33,283 bases of DNA from Chlorobiaceae bacterium (GTDB taxonomy: Bacteria > Bacteroidota > Chlorobiia > Chlorobiales > Chlorobiaceae): the NCBI GenBank assembly GCA_013334335.1, contig JAAXXR010000016.1, positions 1 to 33,283 on the forward strand, written 5' to 3'. The stretch's first letter is position 1, and each line of letters starts with the position of its first letter. Below are positions 9,536-17,953 of the stretch, piece after piece. The notes under the pieces are model-generated. The model saw nothing but the letters and a program-made list of their open reading frames with translations, ran no database searches and was not told the DNA's origin. The position numbers and the translations under genes are program-made.

Positions 9536-11218
9536 TCAAGGGCGCTTGTTGAGCTTTGAGATCCAGTGCCGGAGAATCTGCATGACTTCAATTTCCGTTT
9601 CTGCCTGCCGAATGGCAGCTCGCCACTGGCTGTCTCCTGCCATTTTGCAGATTGTCCCGAGCAGCTTGACGTGGCTGTCCGGCCGGCTTACAGGAGAGAG
9701 CATCACAAACATGATCGTGGCGGTATTGCTGGAGGCCGGATCGTAAATCCCAAGTTTGTTGACGCCGATGGCAAGCACGGCCGTTTCAATGCCTTCGATC
9801 CGGGCATGGGGCAAGGAGATCTCTTCACCGATAAAGGTCGCCCCCTGTTTTTCCCGTTCAAGAATTGCTCTCCAGGCATAATCGAACGGGATGGCGGCAT
9901 GAGTCTGGCAGATCGTCTCGAGCAGTTGGCCAATAGCAGCCTCCTTTTCGAGCACTTCGTGCCAAAGCCGGACATTGGCATGGAAGATCGGCGCCTCAGG
10001 CGCCTCGTGCTCCTGTTTCCGACCGGTCAGGTTTGCACGAATGCCCGACAGATACTCCGCGGCGCGAAGCTGGTTTTGTCGTACAAATGGCCGGCGGATA
10101 TCGGGTACGACGATCGTAATGCCTTGACTTTCCTGCATCAGCCGCTCGACCATCGTGCGTTTCCCGAGCAGTCGGTGCCACCAGGAGAGCCGTTCCCCCG
10201 AATTGCCTGTGACGAGGTGGCCAACCCGGTACTCCCTGGCGAATTGAAGGACAGTGGAGACGATGTCGTTTCCCTTGTAGATAAAAACGGTGGCCCCAAG
10301 CTCCTGGGCCAGAGCGAGCGTATTGGACAGCTTTCTCTGAATGCCTGCATCGATCATTTCAGGTCTTTCAGAAAGGCTCTGGACATAGACGGCGTACCAG
10401 TTGCGATTCAGGCGTCCTGCGATCCGGGAAGCATATCGCAACAGCGCCGCGCTGTTTTCCGATCTCGAACTCAGGCAGACCATAACCTGATCAGGGCTGG
10501 AGGCCGCCTCCTCCTGAAGGGGACTCCTGCGGTTCGTGTCGATCTGTGCGGCCACCTCGCGAAGGGTCAGTTCCCTGAGCTGTTCAAGGTGCTCCGGCCT
10601 GAAAAAGTTGGAGAGTGCCGATTCCACTTTGCCGGCCAGATAGACTTTACCCTCTTTGAGACGGTGCAGGAGGTCGTCCGTGGCGATATCGACATTGACG
10701 ACCTGATCGGCCTGAAGGGCGATCCGGTCGGGAATGCGCTCCCTGACCTTGACGCCAGTCACCATTTCGACGGTTTCATACAGGCTTTCAAGATGCTGGA
10801 TGTTGAGCGTCGAAACGACGTGGATCCCGCTGTCGAGGATCTCTTCGACATCCTGATACCGTTTCGAATTCCGCGAACCCGGCACGTTGGTATGGGCGAG
10901 CTCATCGACCAGGACCACGGCTGGACGTCGCTGCAGGAGCATGTCGATATCCATTTCGGTGATTTCGATGCCCCGGTATGCCAGGGTTTTCCTTGGTATG
11001 ATTTCAAGGTTTTCAAGCAGTGCTTCCGTCTCTTTCCTGCCGTGCGTTTCGACAATACCTGCAACGACATCGATTCCCTGCTCCCTGAGCCGTTGGGCTT
11101 CGAGTAGCATCTGGTAGGTTTTCCCCACGCCCGCGCAGTAGCCCAGGTAAATCTTGAGGCGTCCGCGCTGTGCATGTTGTATCAGGCGGAGAAATGTGTC
11201 TGCCCGGCTCTCTTCCAT
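9536..11218 (-). CDS. kdpD: Kinase-less KdpD (KdpD-N and USP domains) fused to a PTS EIIA domain
   Basis: The 560 residues open with the KdpD N-terminal ATP-binding domain (about 15-225), with Walker A GYCAGVGKT (26-34) and Walker B VVLVDELAHTN (101-111). A universal-stress-protein domain (about 245-372) follows. The four membrane helices and the histidine kinase of full KdpD are absent. In their place, about residues 425-555 form a fructose/nitrogen-type EIIA domain with the active-site pattern ISLPHAR, where His471 is the expected phosphorylation site. The USP domain has SRS (251-253), then 20 residues, then WYAVY (274-278), matching the c-di-AMP-binding pattern described for Firmicute KdpD. 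GGAGG lies 8 bases before the ATG, and the gene starts 19 bases after kdpC, so it is in the operon. It cannot phosphorylate a response regulator itself. A sensory or adaptor role towards the nearby kinase or the pump is inference. Confidence 0.9.
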   Translation of the reverse strand: MEESRADTFLRLIQHAQRGRLKIYLGYCAGVGKTYQMLLEAQRLREQGIDVVAGIVETHGRKETEALLENLEIIPRKTLAYRGIEITEMDIDMLLQRRPAVVLVDELAHTNVPGSRNSKRYQDVEEILDSGIHVVSTLNIQHLESLYETVEMVTGVKVRERIPDRIALQADQVVNVDIATDDLLHRLKEGKVYLAGKVESALSNFFRPEHLEQLRELTLREVAAQIDTNRRSPLQEEAASSPDQVMVCLSSRSENSAALLRYASRIAGRLNRNWYAVYVQSLSERPEMIDAGIQRKLSNTLALAQELGATVFIYKGNDIVSTVLQFAREYRVGHLVTGNSGERLSWWHRLLGKRTMVERLMQESQGITIVVPDIRRPFVRQNQLRAAEYLSGIRANLTGRKQEHEAPEAPIFHANVRLWHEVLEKEAAIGQLLETICQTHAAIPFDYAWRAILEREKQGATFIGEEISLPHARIEGIETAVLAIGVNKLGIYDPASSNTATIMFVMLSPVSRPDSHVKLLGTICKMAGDSQWRAAIRQAETEIEVMQILRHWISKLNKRP

Positions 11219-11237
11219 CAGGTGTTCCTCCGGAGTT

Positions 11238-11843
11238 TCAGTGTCGGGGTTCGGTCATGCGCTGCTGCCCTGCGTCGAGTTTCAAGTTCAATGAAAGAAC
11301 ATTCACCAACCCTTCGCCAGTCGGCAGGAGTGCCTGTCCATCAGCCTCGAGTTGTATCGCAGCCTCGATAACGGAGAGCGGTACCCCCCTTGCGCGGGCA
11401 ACCCGCGAAGCCTGATACCTTGCGGCCTGACGTGTAATGTACGGGTCGAGGCCGCTGCCAGATGCCGTCGCCAGGTCGGCAGGAAGCGGGCGAAGGTGAT
11501 CTGCGCTGAAATCTGCGACGCTCTGCACGGCGCGTTGCCGAACTTCCGGGCCGGCCGGCGAGAGGTTGCTCCCACCTGCCCCCGCCCCGTTGTACTTGAC
11601 CGCTGAAGGCCTTGGCCAGAAATAGCGGGCCTCGGTGAAACCCTGGGCGATCAGCCGGCTTCCGACGACCTGTCCGGAGGGGTCCCGAAGCAGCGATCCG
11701 GAAGCGCTCTCGGGAGCCGCCAACCGGGCAAAGACGTATAGGGCAAGAGGGTAGATGCCGCCGCACAGCACGATGGTTGCTACGGTGACCCTGATGGATG
11801 TCATGATATTGGCGCTTGTCTGTTCCATAAGTGTGATTTTCAT
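11238..11843 (-). CDS. kdpC: Potassium-transporting ATPase subunit C
   Basis: Small single-helix subunit that stabilises the KdpFABC complex and assists ATP binding by KdpB. The 201 residues have one N-terminal membrane helix (about 17-40) followed by a periplasmic part with the family landmarks GSRLIAQGFTEARYFWPRPS, GSNLSP and SGLDPYITRQAARYQ. The C-terminal region has LGEGLVNV-like PTGEGLVNVLSLNLKL. GGAGG stands 6 bases before the ATG. The gene begins 13 bases after kdpB and ends 19 bases before the kdpD-like gene. Confidence 0.97.
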   Translation of the reverse strand: MKITLMEQTSANIMTSIRVTVATIVLCGGIYPLALYVFARLAAPESASGSLLRDPSGQVVGSRLIAQGFTEARYFWPRPSAVKYNGAGAGGSNLSPAGPEVRQRAVQSVADFSADHLRPLPADLATASGSGLDPYITRQAARYQASRVARARGVPLSVIEAAIQLEADGQALLPTGEGLVNVLSLNLKLDAGQQRMTEPRH

Positions 11844-11856
11844 ATGATGCCTCCGT

Positions 11857-13962
11857 TCAGAATAAGCCGGTGATTGACAGTAGCATGTCGATCAGCTTGA
11901 TGCCGGCGAACGGCACCATGACGCCTCCGACACCATAGACAAGCAGATTTTTCCGCAACAGCACCTCGGCTCCGAGTGGACGGTATCTGACCCCCCGGAG
12001 AGCGATCGGGATGAGTATCGGAATGATGATCGCGTTGAAGATGAGCGCGGCGAGTATAGCGCTGTCCGGGCTTGAGAGCTGCATGATGTTCAGCACGCGA
12101 AGACCAGGTATGGCCAGGAGGAACATGGCCGGAATGATGGCGAAATATTTTGCGATGTCGTTGGCGATTGAAAAGGTGGTCAGCGCGCCTCGGGTCATCA
12201 GGAGCTGCTTGCCGATCTCGATGATTTCGATCAGCTTGGTCGGATCGTTGTCGAGGTCGACCATGTTACCGGCCTCTTTTGCCGCCTGTGTGCCCGAGTT
12301 CATGGCCACGCCGATGTCTGCCTGCGCAAGGGCCGGCGCGTCGTTCGTGCCGTCGCCCATCATGGCGACAAGCCGTCCCGACTGCTGCTCCTTGCGGATA
12401 TACCGGAGCTTGTCTTCTGGCTTCGCTTCGGCGATATAGTCGTCCACGCCCGACTGCCGTGCGATCTCTGCCGCCGTGAGCGGATTGTCGCCAGTCACCA
12501 TCACGACCCGCAGTCCCATGGAGCGGAGCCGCCTGAACCGGTCGGTGATTCCCGGCTTGAGCACATCGGAGAGTTCGACAACCCCCAGCGCACGGTTACC
12601 GTCGGCGACAACAAGTGGCGTCATGCCTTTACGGGCGACCGCATCGATTATTGACTGGAGCTCCCCAGGAATGTCGCCGCCCAGATCCGCAAGCCAAGTG
12701 CGGAGCGCGTCGCTGGAACCCTTGCGCAATTTTTTGCCGCCGGGAAGATCGAGGCCGCTGAGCCTGGTCTGCGCGGAAAAGGGGATGATCGTGGCCCCGG
12801 GCGTCTCCGCAGGGGCCTCAGCGCCAAGGATGCTTCTGCCCAGGGTGACGATGGAGCGACCCTCGTGAGTCTGGTCCCCGAACGAAGACTCCATGGCAAT
12901 TCTGGCAAGGTGCCGTGCATCGGTATCCTGCAGCGGAATGAAGCTGGTCGCCTGGCGGTTGCCCATGGTAATGGTGCCGGTTTTGTCCAGAAGCAGCGTG
13001 TCGATGTCTCCTGCCAGCTCGACGGCCTTGCCGCTTTTGGCAAGCACATTGGCCGAAAGCGCCCGGTCCATGCCTGCAAGTCCTATAGCAGAGAGCAATG
13101 CGCCGATGGTGGTCGGAATGAGGCACACCAGGAGGGCGACGAGGGTAGGCACCGGGATGGTGATGCCGAAATACCTTCCGATCGGCCAGAGTGTCCCTGT
13201 CACCATCAGAAACGCAAGGGTCAACCCTGCAAGCGTCACCGTCAGGGCGAGCTCGTTCGGGGTTTTCTGGCGGACGGCGCCCTCAACCAAGGCGATCATC
13301 CGGTCGAGGAACGAGTTTCCTGCCGAAGCGGTGATCTGGACTACAATACGGTCAGAGATGACCCTGGTGCCACCCACGACTCCCGACCGGTCCCCTCCGC
13401 CCTCTCTCACCACGGGTGCCGACTCTCCAGTGATCGCCGATTCGTCAACCATTGCGACTCCCTCCGCAACCTCGCCGTCACCGGGAATGAGTTCGCCGGC
13501 GCCCACGACAACCAGGTCGCCCTCCTGAAGCTCATCGGAATTGACTTGCGTCACCTTTCCGTCACGGAGCCGGTTGGCCACGGTGTTCTGCCGTGTCTGT
13601 CTGAGGCTGTCCGCCTGAGCTTTGCCTCGAGCCTCGGCAAGCGATTCGGCAAAATTCGAAAACAGGACGGTAAGCCACAGTACCAGCAGTACGGCCAGAT
13701 TGTAGGTGAGCCCCGGTTTTCCGATCGCAGCGTCGTACACCGTGATCGCCGTGGTCAGCAATGCGCCCGTTTCGGTAATGAACATGACGGGATTTGTTGC
13801 CATAACCACCGGGTTGAGCATTCTGAACGAGTGCCCGATCGCGGCACTGACGAGCGAACTATCGAATATCGAAGCGTTTCGCGCGCTTCTCCTTTCTGTT
13901 TTTCCCGGCAGGAGCTCTGCCTGGGGGGGGATAGGTAGACGGTTGTCAGGATTGTTCATCAT
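11857..13962 (-). CDS. kdpB: Potassium-transporting P-type ATPase subunit B
   Basis: Catalytic P-type ATPase subunit that hydrolyses ATP to drive potassium uptake through KdpA. The 701 residues show TGES (178-181), the phosphorylated aspartate in DKTGT (Asp326), MVTGDNPLTA and the hinge GDGTNDAPALAQADIG. Ser181 in TGES matches the serine of E. coli KdpB (Ser162) whose phosphorylation inhibits the pump, so that control is possible here. Membrane helices lie near residues 50-105, 240-300 and in the last 120 residues. Two adjacent ATGs (13960-13962 and 13957-13959) are possible starts, and the first is used here. It begins 15 bases after kdpA. Confidence 0.98.
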   Translation of the reverse strand: MMNNPDNRLPIPPQAELLPGKTERRSARNASIFDSSLVSAAIGHSFRMLNPVVMATNPVMFITETGALLTTAITVYDAAIGKPGLTYNLAVLLVLWLTVLFSNFAESLAEARGKAQADSLRQTRQNTVANRLRDGKVTQVNSDELQEGDLVVVGAGELIPGDGEVAEGVAMVDESAITGESAPVVREGGGDRSGVVGGTRVISDRIVVQITASAGNSFLDRMIALVEGAVRQKTPNELALTVTLAGLTLAFLMVTGTLWPIGRYFGITIPVPTLVALLVCLIPTTIGALLSAIGLAGMDRALSANVLAKSGKAVELAGDIDTLLLDKTGTITMGNRQATSFIPLQDTDARHLARIAMESSFGDQTHEGRSIVTLGRSILGAEAPAETPGATIIPFSAQTRLSGLDLPGGKKLRKGSSDALRTWLADLGGDIPGELQSIIDAVARKGMTPLVVADGNRALGVVELSDVLKPGITDRFRRLRSMGLRVVMVTGDNPLTAAEIARQSGVDDYIAEAKPEDKLRYIRKEQQSGRLVAMMGDGTNDAPALAQADIGVAMNSGTQAAKEAGNMVDLDNDPTKLIEIIEIGKQLLMTRGALTTFSIANDIAKYFAIIPAMFLLAIPGLRVLNIMQLSSPDSAILAALIFNAIIIPILIPIALRGVRYRPLGAEVLLRKNLLVYGVGGVMVPFAGIKLIDMLLSITGLF

Positions 13963-13977
13963 GGTTGGGTGATTCCG

Positions 13978-15648
13978 TTATTGAACTGCTGTGGACAGGT
14001 AGTCTGCCACCGGTCCGAGGACGGCGACCGGCATGAAGAGCAGCGCGCCGATCAAGAGGACGCTGCCGAGAATGACGACAGCGAACAGGGGCGTATCGAT
14101 TCGCAGCGTTCCGATGGTTTCCGGTACCGGTTTCTTGGCTGACATGGAGCCGGCGATCGCGAGCGGCAGAATGATGGGGATGTATCGGCCCAGCAGCATG
14201 ACGATGCCGGTCGCCATGTTCCATGGCACCGTATTGTCGCCAAGACCTTCAAAACCGGAGCCGTTGTTGGCTGCCGCAGAACTGAACTCGTAGAGTATCT
14301 CCGTGAACCCGTGTGCGCCCTTGTTGAGCACGGTGCCGGATCCCCATGAAGTAGAAGCGAATACGGCGGTTCCGGCAAGGATAAGCAGCGGGTGGACAAG
14401 CAGCGCGAGCAACGCGAGTTTCATTTCATGTGTTTCCACCTTTCTGGCACAGTATTCAGGTGTCCTGCCGACCATCATGCCGCAGATGAACACCCCGACG
14501 ATGATGAAGATGAACATGTTGATGAATCCGACACCCACGCCGCCGAAAATCACATTCAGCCACATGCCTGCCAGCGGTACCAGGCCGGTCAGCGGGTTGA
14601 GGCTGTCATGCATGCAGTTGACCGAGCCGTTGCTGGTCGCCGTCGTGACGGCCGCCCATATCGCGGCGGTGCCGGTGCCGAAACGAAGCTCCTTTCCTTC
14701 GAGATTCGATGCCGCTTCGATCGGCAAACCGCTGAGTGCGGAAGCGGGCGCGCCTTCCAGCCAGATCGCGAGACTCGCTTTCAGGATGAGCAGCAGCATC
14801 ATCACGGAAAAGATCACGGCTGCATGGCGCATTCGTCCGGTTATGCGACCAAACATCCACACCGTGGACATGGCGATCAGGGGGATGCTCACACACTCGA
14901 AAAAGTTGGTCAGGAAGGTAGGGTTTTCAAAAGGGTGCGTCGAGTTTGGGCCGAAAAATCCTCCGCCATTTGTGCCGAGCTGTTTGATGGCCACCATGGC
15001 CGCCACCGGTCCCCGGGCGATGGTCTGCGCGACCCCTTCAAGCGTCCTGGCTGTGGCGGCCCCTTCGAACGTCATGGGTACTCCGCCAACAACGAGCAGC
15101 AGGGCCAGCAGAATCGAAAGTGGCATGAGAATGAAAAGCACCGACCGGCAGAGATCGCGGTAGAAGTTGCCGACATGCAGTTCTCCTGCCAGGGCCCTGG
15201 CAAGGGCCGTGAAGCAGGCGATGCCTGTCGCCGCCGAAACAAACTGCAGCCAGGTCAGGACGAAGAGCTGGGAGAAATAGCTCATTGAAACTTCACCGGA
15301 GTAATGTTGCAGGTTGGTGTTGGTCACGAATGAAGCCGCTGTGTTGAAGATCAGGCTGGCTTCAAGGGAGCCTTTTGCATCCGGATTGAGCGGCAGGGAC
15401 TGTTGCAACGCAAGCATGAGGAACGCCGCAAAGAACATCACGGTATTGAACAGGAGCATGGAGCGTACGTATCCCTTCCAATCCTGCTCAACGTCGAGCA
15501 TCCTTCCACCAGTTTTCGCCAGGAGGAGCTGCAGTCGGTCGGTACCGGTTGACGGCGACGGATTCATGACCCTGGCCATGAAGTTGCCAAGAGGCCAGGA
15601 TAGCAGGACTGGCACGGCAATGAACAGCAACAGCAAGAGCATCGGCAT
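13978..15648 (-). CDS. kdpA: Potassium-transporting ATPase subunit A
   Basis: Channel-like subunit that selects and passes potassium, related to the SKT/Trk superfamily. The 556 residues (E. coli 557) contain four pore-loop filter motifs in order: TNTNLQ (109-114), GTNGGG (225-230), TSNGSV (338-343) and NNGSGF (461-466). The E. coli Gly232 site, where a mutation lowers affinity, has its counterpart in the second loop and is glycine here, as expected for a high-affinity pump. AGGAG lies just before the ATG, 11 bases after kdpF. Confidence 0.98.
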   Translation of the reverse strand: MPMLLLLLFIAVPVLLSWPLGNFMARVMNPSPSTGTDRLQLLLAKTGGRMLDVEQDWKGYVRSMLLFNTVMFFAAFLMLALQQSLPLNPDAKGSLEASLIFNTAASFVTNTNLQHYSGEVSMSYFSQLFVLTWLQFVSAATGIACFTALARALAGELHVGNFYRDLCRSVLFILMPLSILLALLLVVGGVPMTFEGAATARTLEGVAQTIARGPVAAMVAIKQLGTNGGGFFGPNSTHPFENPTFLTNFFECVSIPLIAMSTVWMFGRITGRMRHAAVIFSVMMLLLILKASLAIWLEGAPASALSGLPIEAASNLEGKELRFGTGTAAIWAAVTTATSNGSVNCMHDSLNPLTGLVPLAGMWLNVIFGGVGVGFINMFIFIIVGVFICGMMVGRTPEYCARKVETHEMKLALLALLVHPLLILAGTAVFASTSWGSGTVLNKGAHGFTEILYEFSSAAANNGSGFEGLGDNTVPWNMATGIVMLLGRYIPIILPLAIAGSMSAKKPVPETIGTLRIDTPLFAVVILGSVLLIGALLFMPVAVLGPVADYLSTAVQ

Positions 15649-15659
15649 ACTGGACTCCT

Positions 15660-15740
15660 TTAGAATTTTTCAGGTGAAACCACGGCGATCATCAGATACA
15701 CCGCACAGGCTACCAGCACCGGTAATACGAAATATTCCAC
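15660..15740 (-). CDS. kdpF: KdpF, small membrane subunit of the potassium pump
   Basis: A 26-residue single-helix peptide, (V/M)EYFVLPVLVACAVYLMIAV then VSPEKF, in the position and with the typical sequence of KdpF, which packs against KdpA and stabilises the complex. It starts with GTG at 15738-15740 preceded by a perfect AGGAGG five bases away, and ends with TAA 11 bases before kdpA. The terminal P-E-(K/R)-F is a KdpF hallmark. It is short enough to be missed by automated gene finding. Confidence 0.93.
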   Translation of the reverse strand: MEYFVLPVLVACAVYLMIAVVSPEKF

Positions 15741-15806
15741 GTCAGCCTCCTGGTCATTGGTTGATTGATGGCCGCAATGAACGGATGCGGCAGGAAAACA
15801 GTCGGT

Positions 15807-17702
15807 TCAGCACAGGCGCGGGTCAGGGGTGTTGACGCTCATGGCCCGGTCTGATTCGAGTAAAACACCTGATGTTACCCCTTTCTGTGCATGCACAGGC
15901 AACGTGAAGCTGAAGCAGGAACCTTCACCCGGTCTGCTTTTCGAACTGACGCTGCCGCCGTGTGCCTCCACGAGTTCTTTGACGATTGCCAGCCCCAGTC
16001 CAACGCCGGAGCGTACATCCTGTCCGGGAACCCTGAAAAACTGATCGAACAGATGCTCCATATGTTCGGACTGAATGCCTGTTCCGGTATCTTCCACATA
16101 AAACCGGACAATTGCCTCCTCCCGGGTGGCACCAGCTTTCACGACGCCACCGGGCATGGTGAATCGCAGGGCGTTGGACAACAGATTGGCGAATACGTGC
16201 TGAATGGCGGACGGATCGGCCATTACCTCGGGCAATGCGTCGGTATTGACCTCCGAGAGCGTGACTTTCCGGTCTCTCGCTTCACTCAGAAACGGTTCGA
16301 TACCCTCCCTGAGCAGCACGGACGGCGATATCGGCTGTGGCTTGAGTTGTTCCCTGCCCGATGCGATTCGATTCAAGTCAAGCAGATCGTCGAGCATCTC
16401 AACCAATCGCTCACAGTCATCCCGGGCACCCAGGAGCAGCTCGCTCTGCTTCCTGTTCAGCTCTCCTATCTCCTCGTCGAGCATCAGGTGGACCGACATG
16501 CGCAGCGAAGTCAAGGGTGTTTTGAGCTGGTGCGAAACGGTTGATACCAGGCCTCTCTTCAACTCCTGCTGTTCCCTTAGCTGTGTCACATCGCTGATCA
16601 TCAGGATCGTTCCGGTGACATCGTTCGATTCCGATATGATCGGAATGGCGACAGGCTGAAAGAAATATTCCTTGTTGCCGACGAACTGCTGCACAAACGC
16701 CTGTTGTGCGAGTTCTGAGGGTCGCCTGCTGCTTAGAGAGCTTTCGACAAGTTCCGTCATCCAGGAAAAGGGAAGCCCACCGACCGTAACGCCTGGGGTA
16801 AGGCCGAAAAACCGCTTCGCTTTTTCTGTAGCGACCGATACCTGCTTGTCGGGGTCGATCAGCGCGACAGGTAGTGGTAATGCACGGAAGACCTCGTCGG
16901 TCTGTTTTCGGCTTCTGATCAGGTTTGCCAGGTCGCTGTTCCGGTGTTGACGCAGCGCGATCAGCATGTCGTTGAATGATCGCGACAACTGGCCGACTTC
17001 ATCATGAGCGGCCGTCTGGAGGACCACTTCAAGATTTCCCCGACGGATCTCTTCAGTGGTTTCGATCAGGTTTCGCAAGGGATTGAGCACCCAGCGCTGA
17101 ATCTGGTAGGCCAGCGCCAGGGTGAGCAGGATGCTTACCATGGCGATGGAGAGCACCCGGACGCGGGCTGAAACCGAAAGGTTGTGTGAATCGGTTTTCT
17201 CCGATATCATGTTCGCCTGGTTCATCTCGAGAATCTCGCGGTTGACCTGCAGGAGTTCGCTGAACACCGGCAACAGCCTGGTGGTGTAGAGCGTACGCCG
17301 TTGCTCGACTGGCCGCGACCTGTCCATGATGCGGGAAAGCGTTCCGAAATAGTCTGCCGAAAGGCGGCGAAGCCGAACCGCCCGTTCCGCCTCACCCGGC
17401 AAGGTGATGTTGTGGAGCTCACGATCGAGCGCTTTGTTGAACTTCGCCGTGTTCGTTTTCACTTCCCGCACTCCTGCATCGTGGTCGCCGAGCAAAGAGG
17501 TCAACACTGCGCTGTCGATGCCACCCAGGGCATCTTTCATATCCTGACAGGCCACAACGCTCAGGTAGTTCTGTTTGAGTACCACGGCCAGGGATTTGCC
17601 GAGCACATCGATCTGCCTCATGGTCATCAAGCTGATCGACGCCACGATGACCACCATGCCGAAAAGGCCGAGCAACAGTTTCTGTCTGATTCCAAGTTTC
17701 AT
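15807..17702 (-). CDS. Membrane sensor histidine kinase (HAMP-PAS, KinB-like)
   Basis: The 631 residues form a two-helix membrane sensor: TM1 (about 8-28), a periplasmic helical-bundle domain (30-182), TM2 (about 183-203), HAMP (200-252), PAS (268-376), HisKA with the phosphorylatable His391 in VSTVSHQLKTPLTSL, and an HATPase domain with N box FANLLSNALRF, G1 EDTGTGI and G2 GVGLGLAIVKELVEAHGG. The order and style match KinB of Pseudomonas, not KdpD. It stands directly before kdpF (66 bases) and after an NtrC-class regulator gene, so the pair very likely controls kdp, replacing the kinase half missing from KdpD. The signal it senses is not known. A -24/-12-like element lies just before the start. 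Confidence 0.93.
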   Translation of the reverse strand: MKLGIRQKLLLGLFGMVVIVASISLMTMRQIDVLGKSLAVVLKQNYLSVVACQDMKDALGGIDSAVLTSLLGDHDAGVREVKTNTAKFNKALDRELHNITLPGEAERAVRLRRLSADYFGTLSRIMDRSRPVEQRRTLYTTRLLPVFSELLQVNREILEMNQANMISEKTDSHNLSVSARVRVLSIAMVSILLTLALAYQIQRWVLNPLRNLIETTEEIRRGNLEVVLQTAAHDEVGQLSRSFNDMLIALRQHRNSDLANLIRSRKQTDEVFRALPLPVALIDPDKQVSVATEKAKRFFGLTPGVTVGGLPFSWMTELVESSLSSRRPSELAQQAFVQQFVGNKEYFFQPVAIPIISESNDVTGTILMISDVTQLREQQELKRGLVSTVSHQLKTPLTSLRMSVHLMLDEEIGELNRKQSELLLGARDDCERLVEMLDDLLDLNRIASGREQLKPQPISPSVLLREGIEPFLSEARDRKVTLSEVNTDALPEVMADPSAIQHVFANLLSNALRFTMPGGVVKAGATREEAIVRFYVEDTGTGIQSEHMEHLFDQFFRVPGQDVRSGVGLGLAIVKELVEAHGGSVSSKSRPGEGSCFSFTLPVHAQKGVTSGVLLESDRAMSVNTPDPRLC

Positions 17703-17725
17703 GATCCGGTTTTTATTGTCCTTCA

Positions 17726-17741
17726 GACAATTAGCGTGCCA
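17726..17741 (-). promoter_or_regulatory. Candidate sigma54 (-24/-12) promoter before the kinase-kdp genes
   Basis: Read on the minus strand, TGGCACG-N4-TTGTC has a perfect -24 half and a -12 half with T in place of the usual C of TTGC. The predicted start is about 12-15 bases before the kinase ATG, a short leader with little Shine-Dalgarno sequence. The neighbouring response regulator is of the sigma54-activating class, which supports the call. The -12 mismatch keeps confidence moderate. Confidence 0.5.
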
Positions 17742-17803
17742 GACGCAGGATCAGGGGCGAACGGGTGGGTAAGGGAGTAAACGGGGCGGTTTCGGTGTTA
17801 TTC

Positions 17804-17832
17804 TGCACGGTCGAAAAGCACCGGACCGTGCA
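17804..17832. promoter_or_regulatory. Perfect 9-bp inverted repeat, candidate enhancer site for the NtrC-class regulator
   Basis: TGCACGGTC (17804-17812) and GACCGTGCA (17824-17832) are separated by 11 bases. The pair lies 63-91 bases upstream of the -24 element at 17735-17741, the usual distance for an activator of sigma54. On the minus strand no T-run follows the hairpin, so it is not a standard terminator of the regulator gene. A 10-bp palindrome TCAACGTTGA sits close by at 17837-17846. The rest of the 251-base gap (17703-17953) shows no gene. Confidence 0.5.
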
Positions 17833-17953
17833 AAATTCAACGTTGATGGTGTGCCGGGCGAGGGGGATGAGAGGGTCCTTCGGCGAAGGGGGGGCAACGG
17901 CAGGGATGCCCCAGGTCAGTGCCGCAGAGGGTGAAACGGGTCGCGGCCGGGGC

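Noticed and set aside
12865-13938. A 357-codon plus-strand open frame and similar long frames opposite kdpA and kdpB
   Set aside because: They are antisense to strongly conserved P-type ATPase and channel motifs and have low-complexity shadow composition.
15741-15806. A sigma54 promoter directly before kdpF
   Set aside because: The best match, with TTGC near 15776, has no GG ten bases upstream, so the -24 half is missing.
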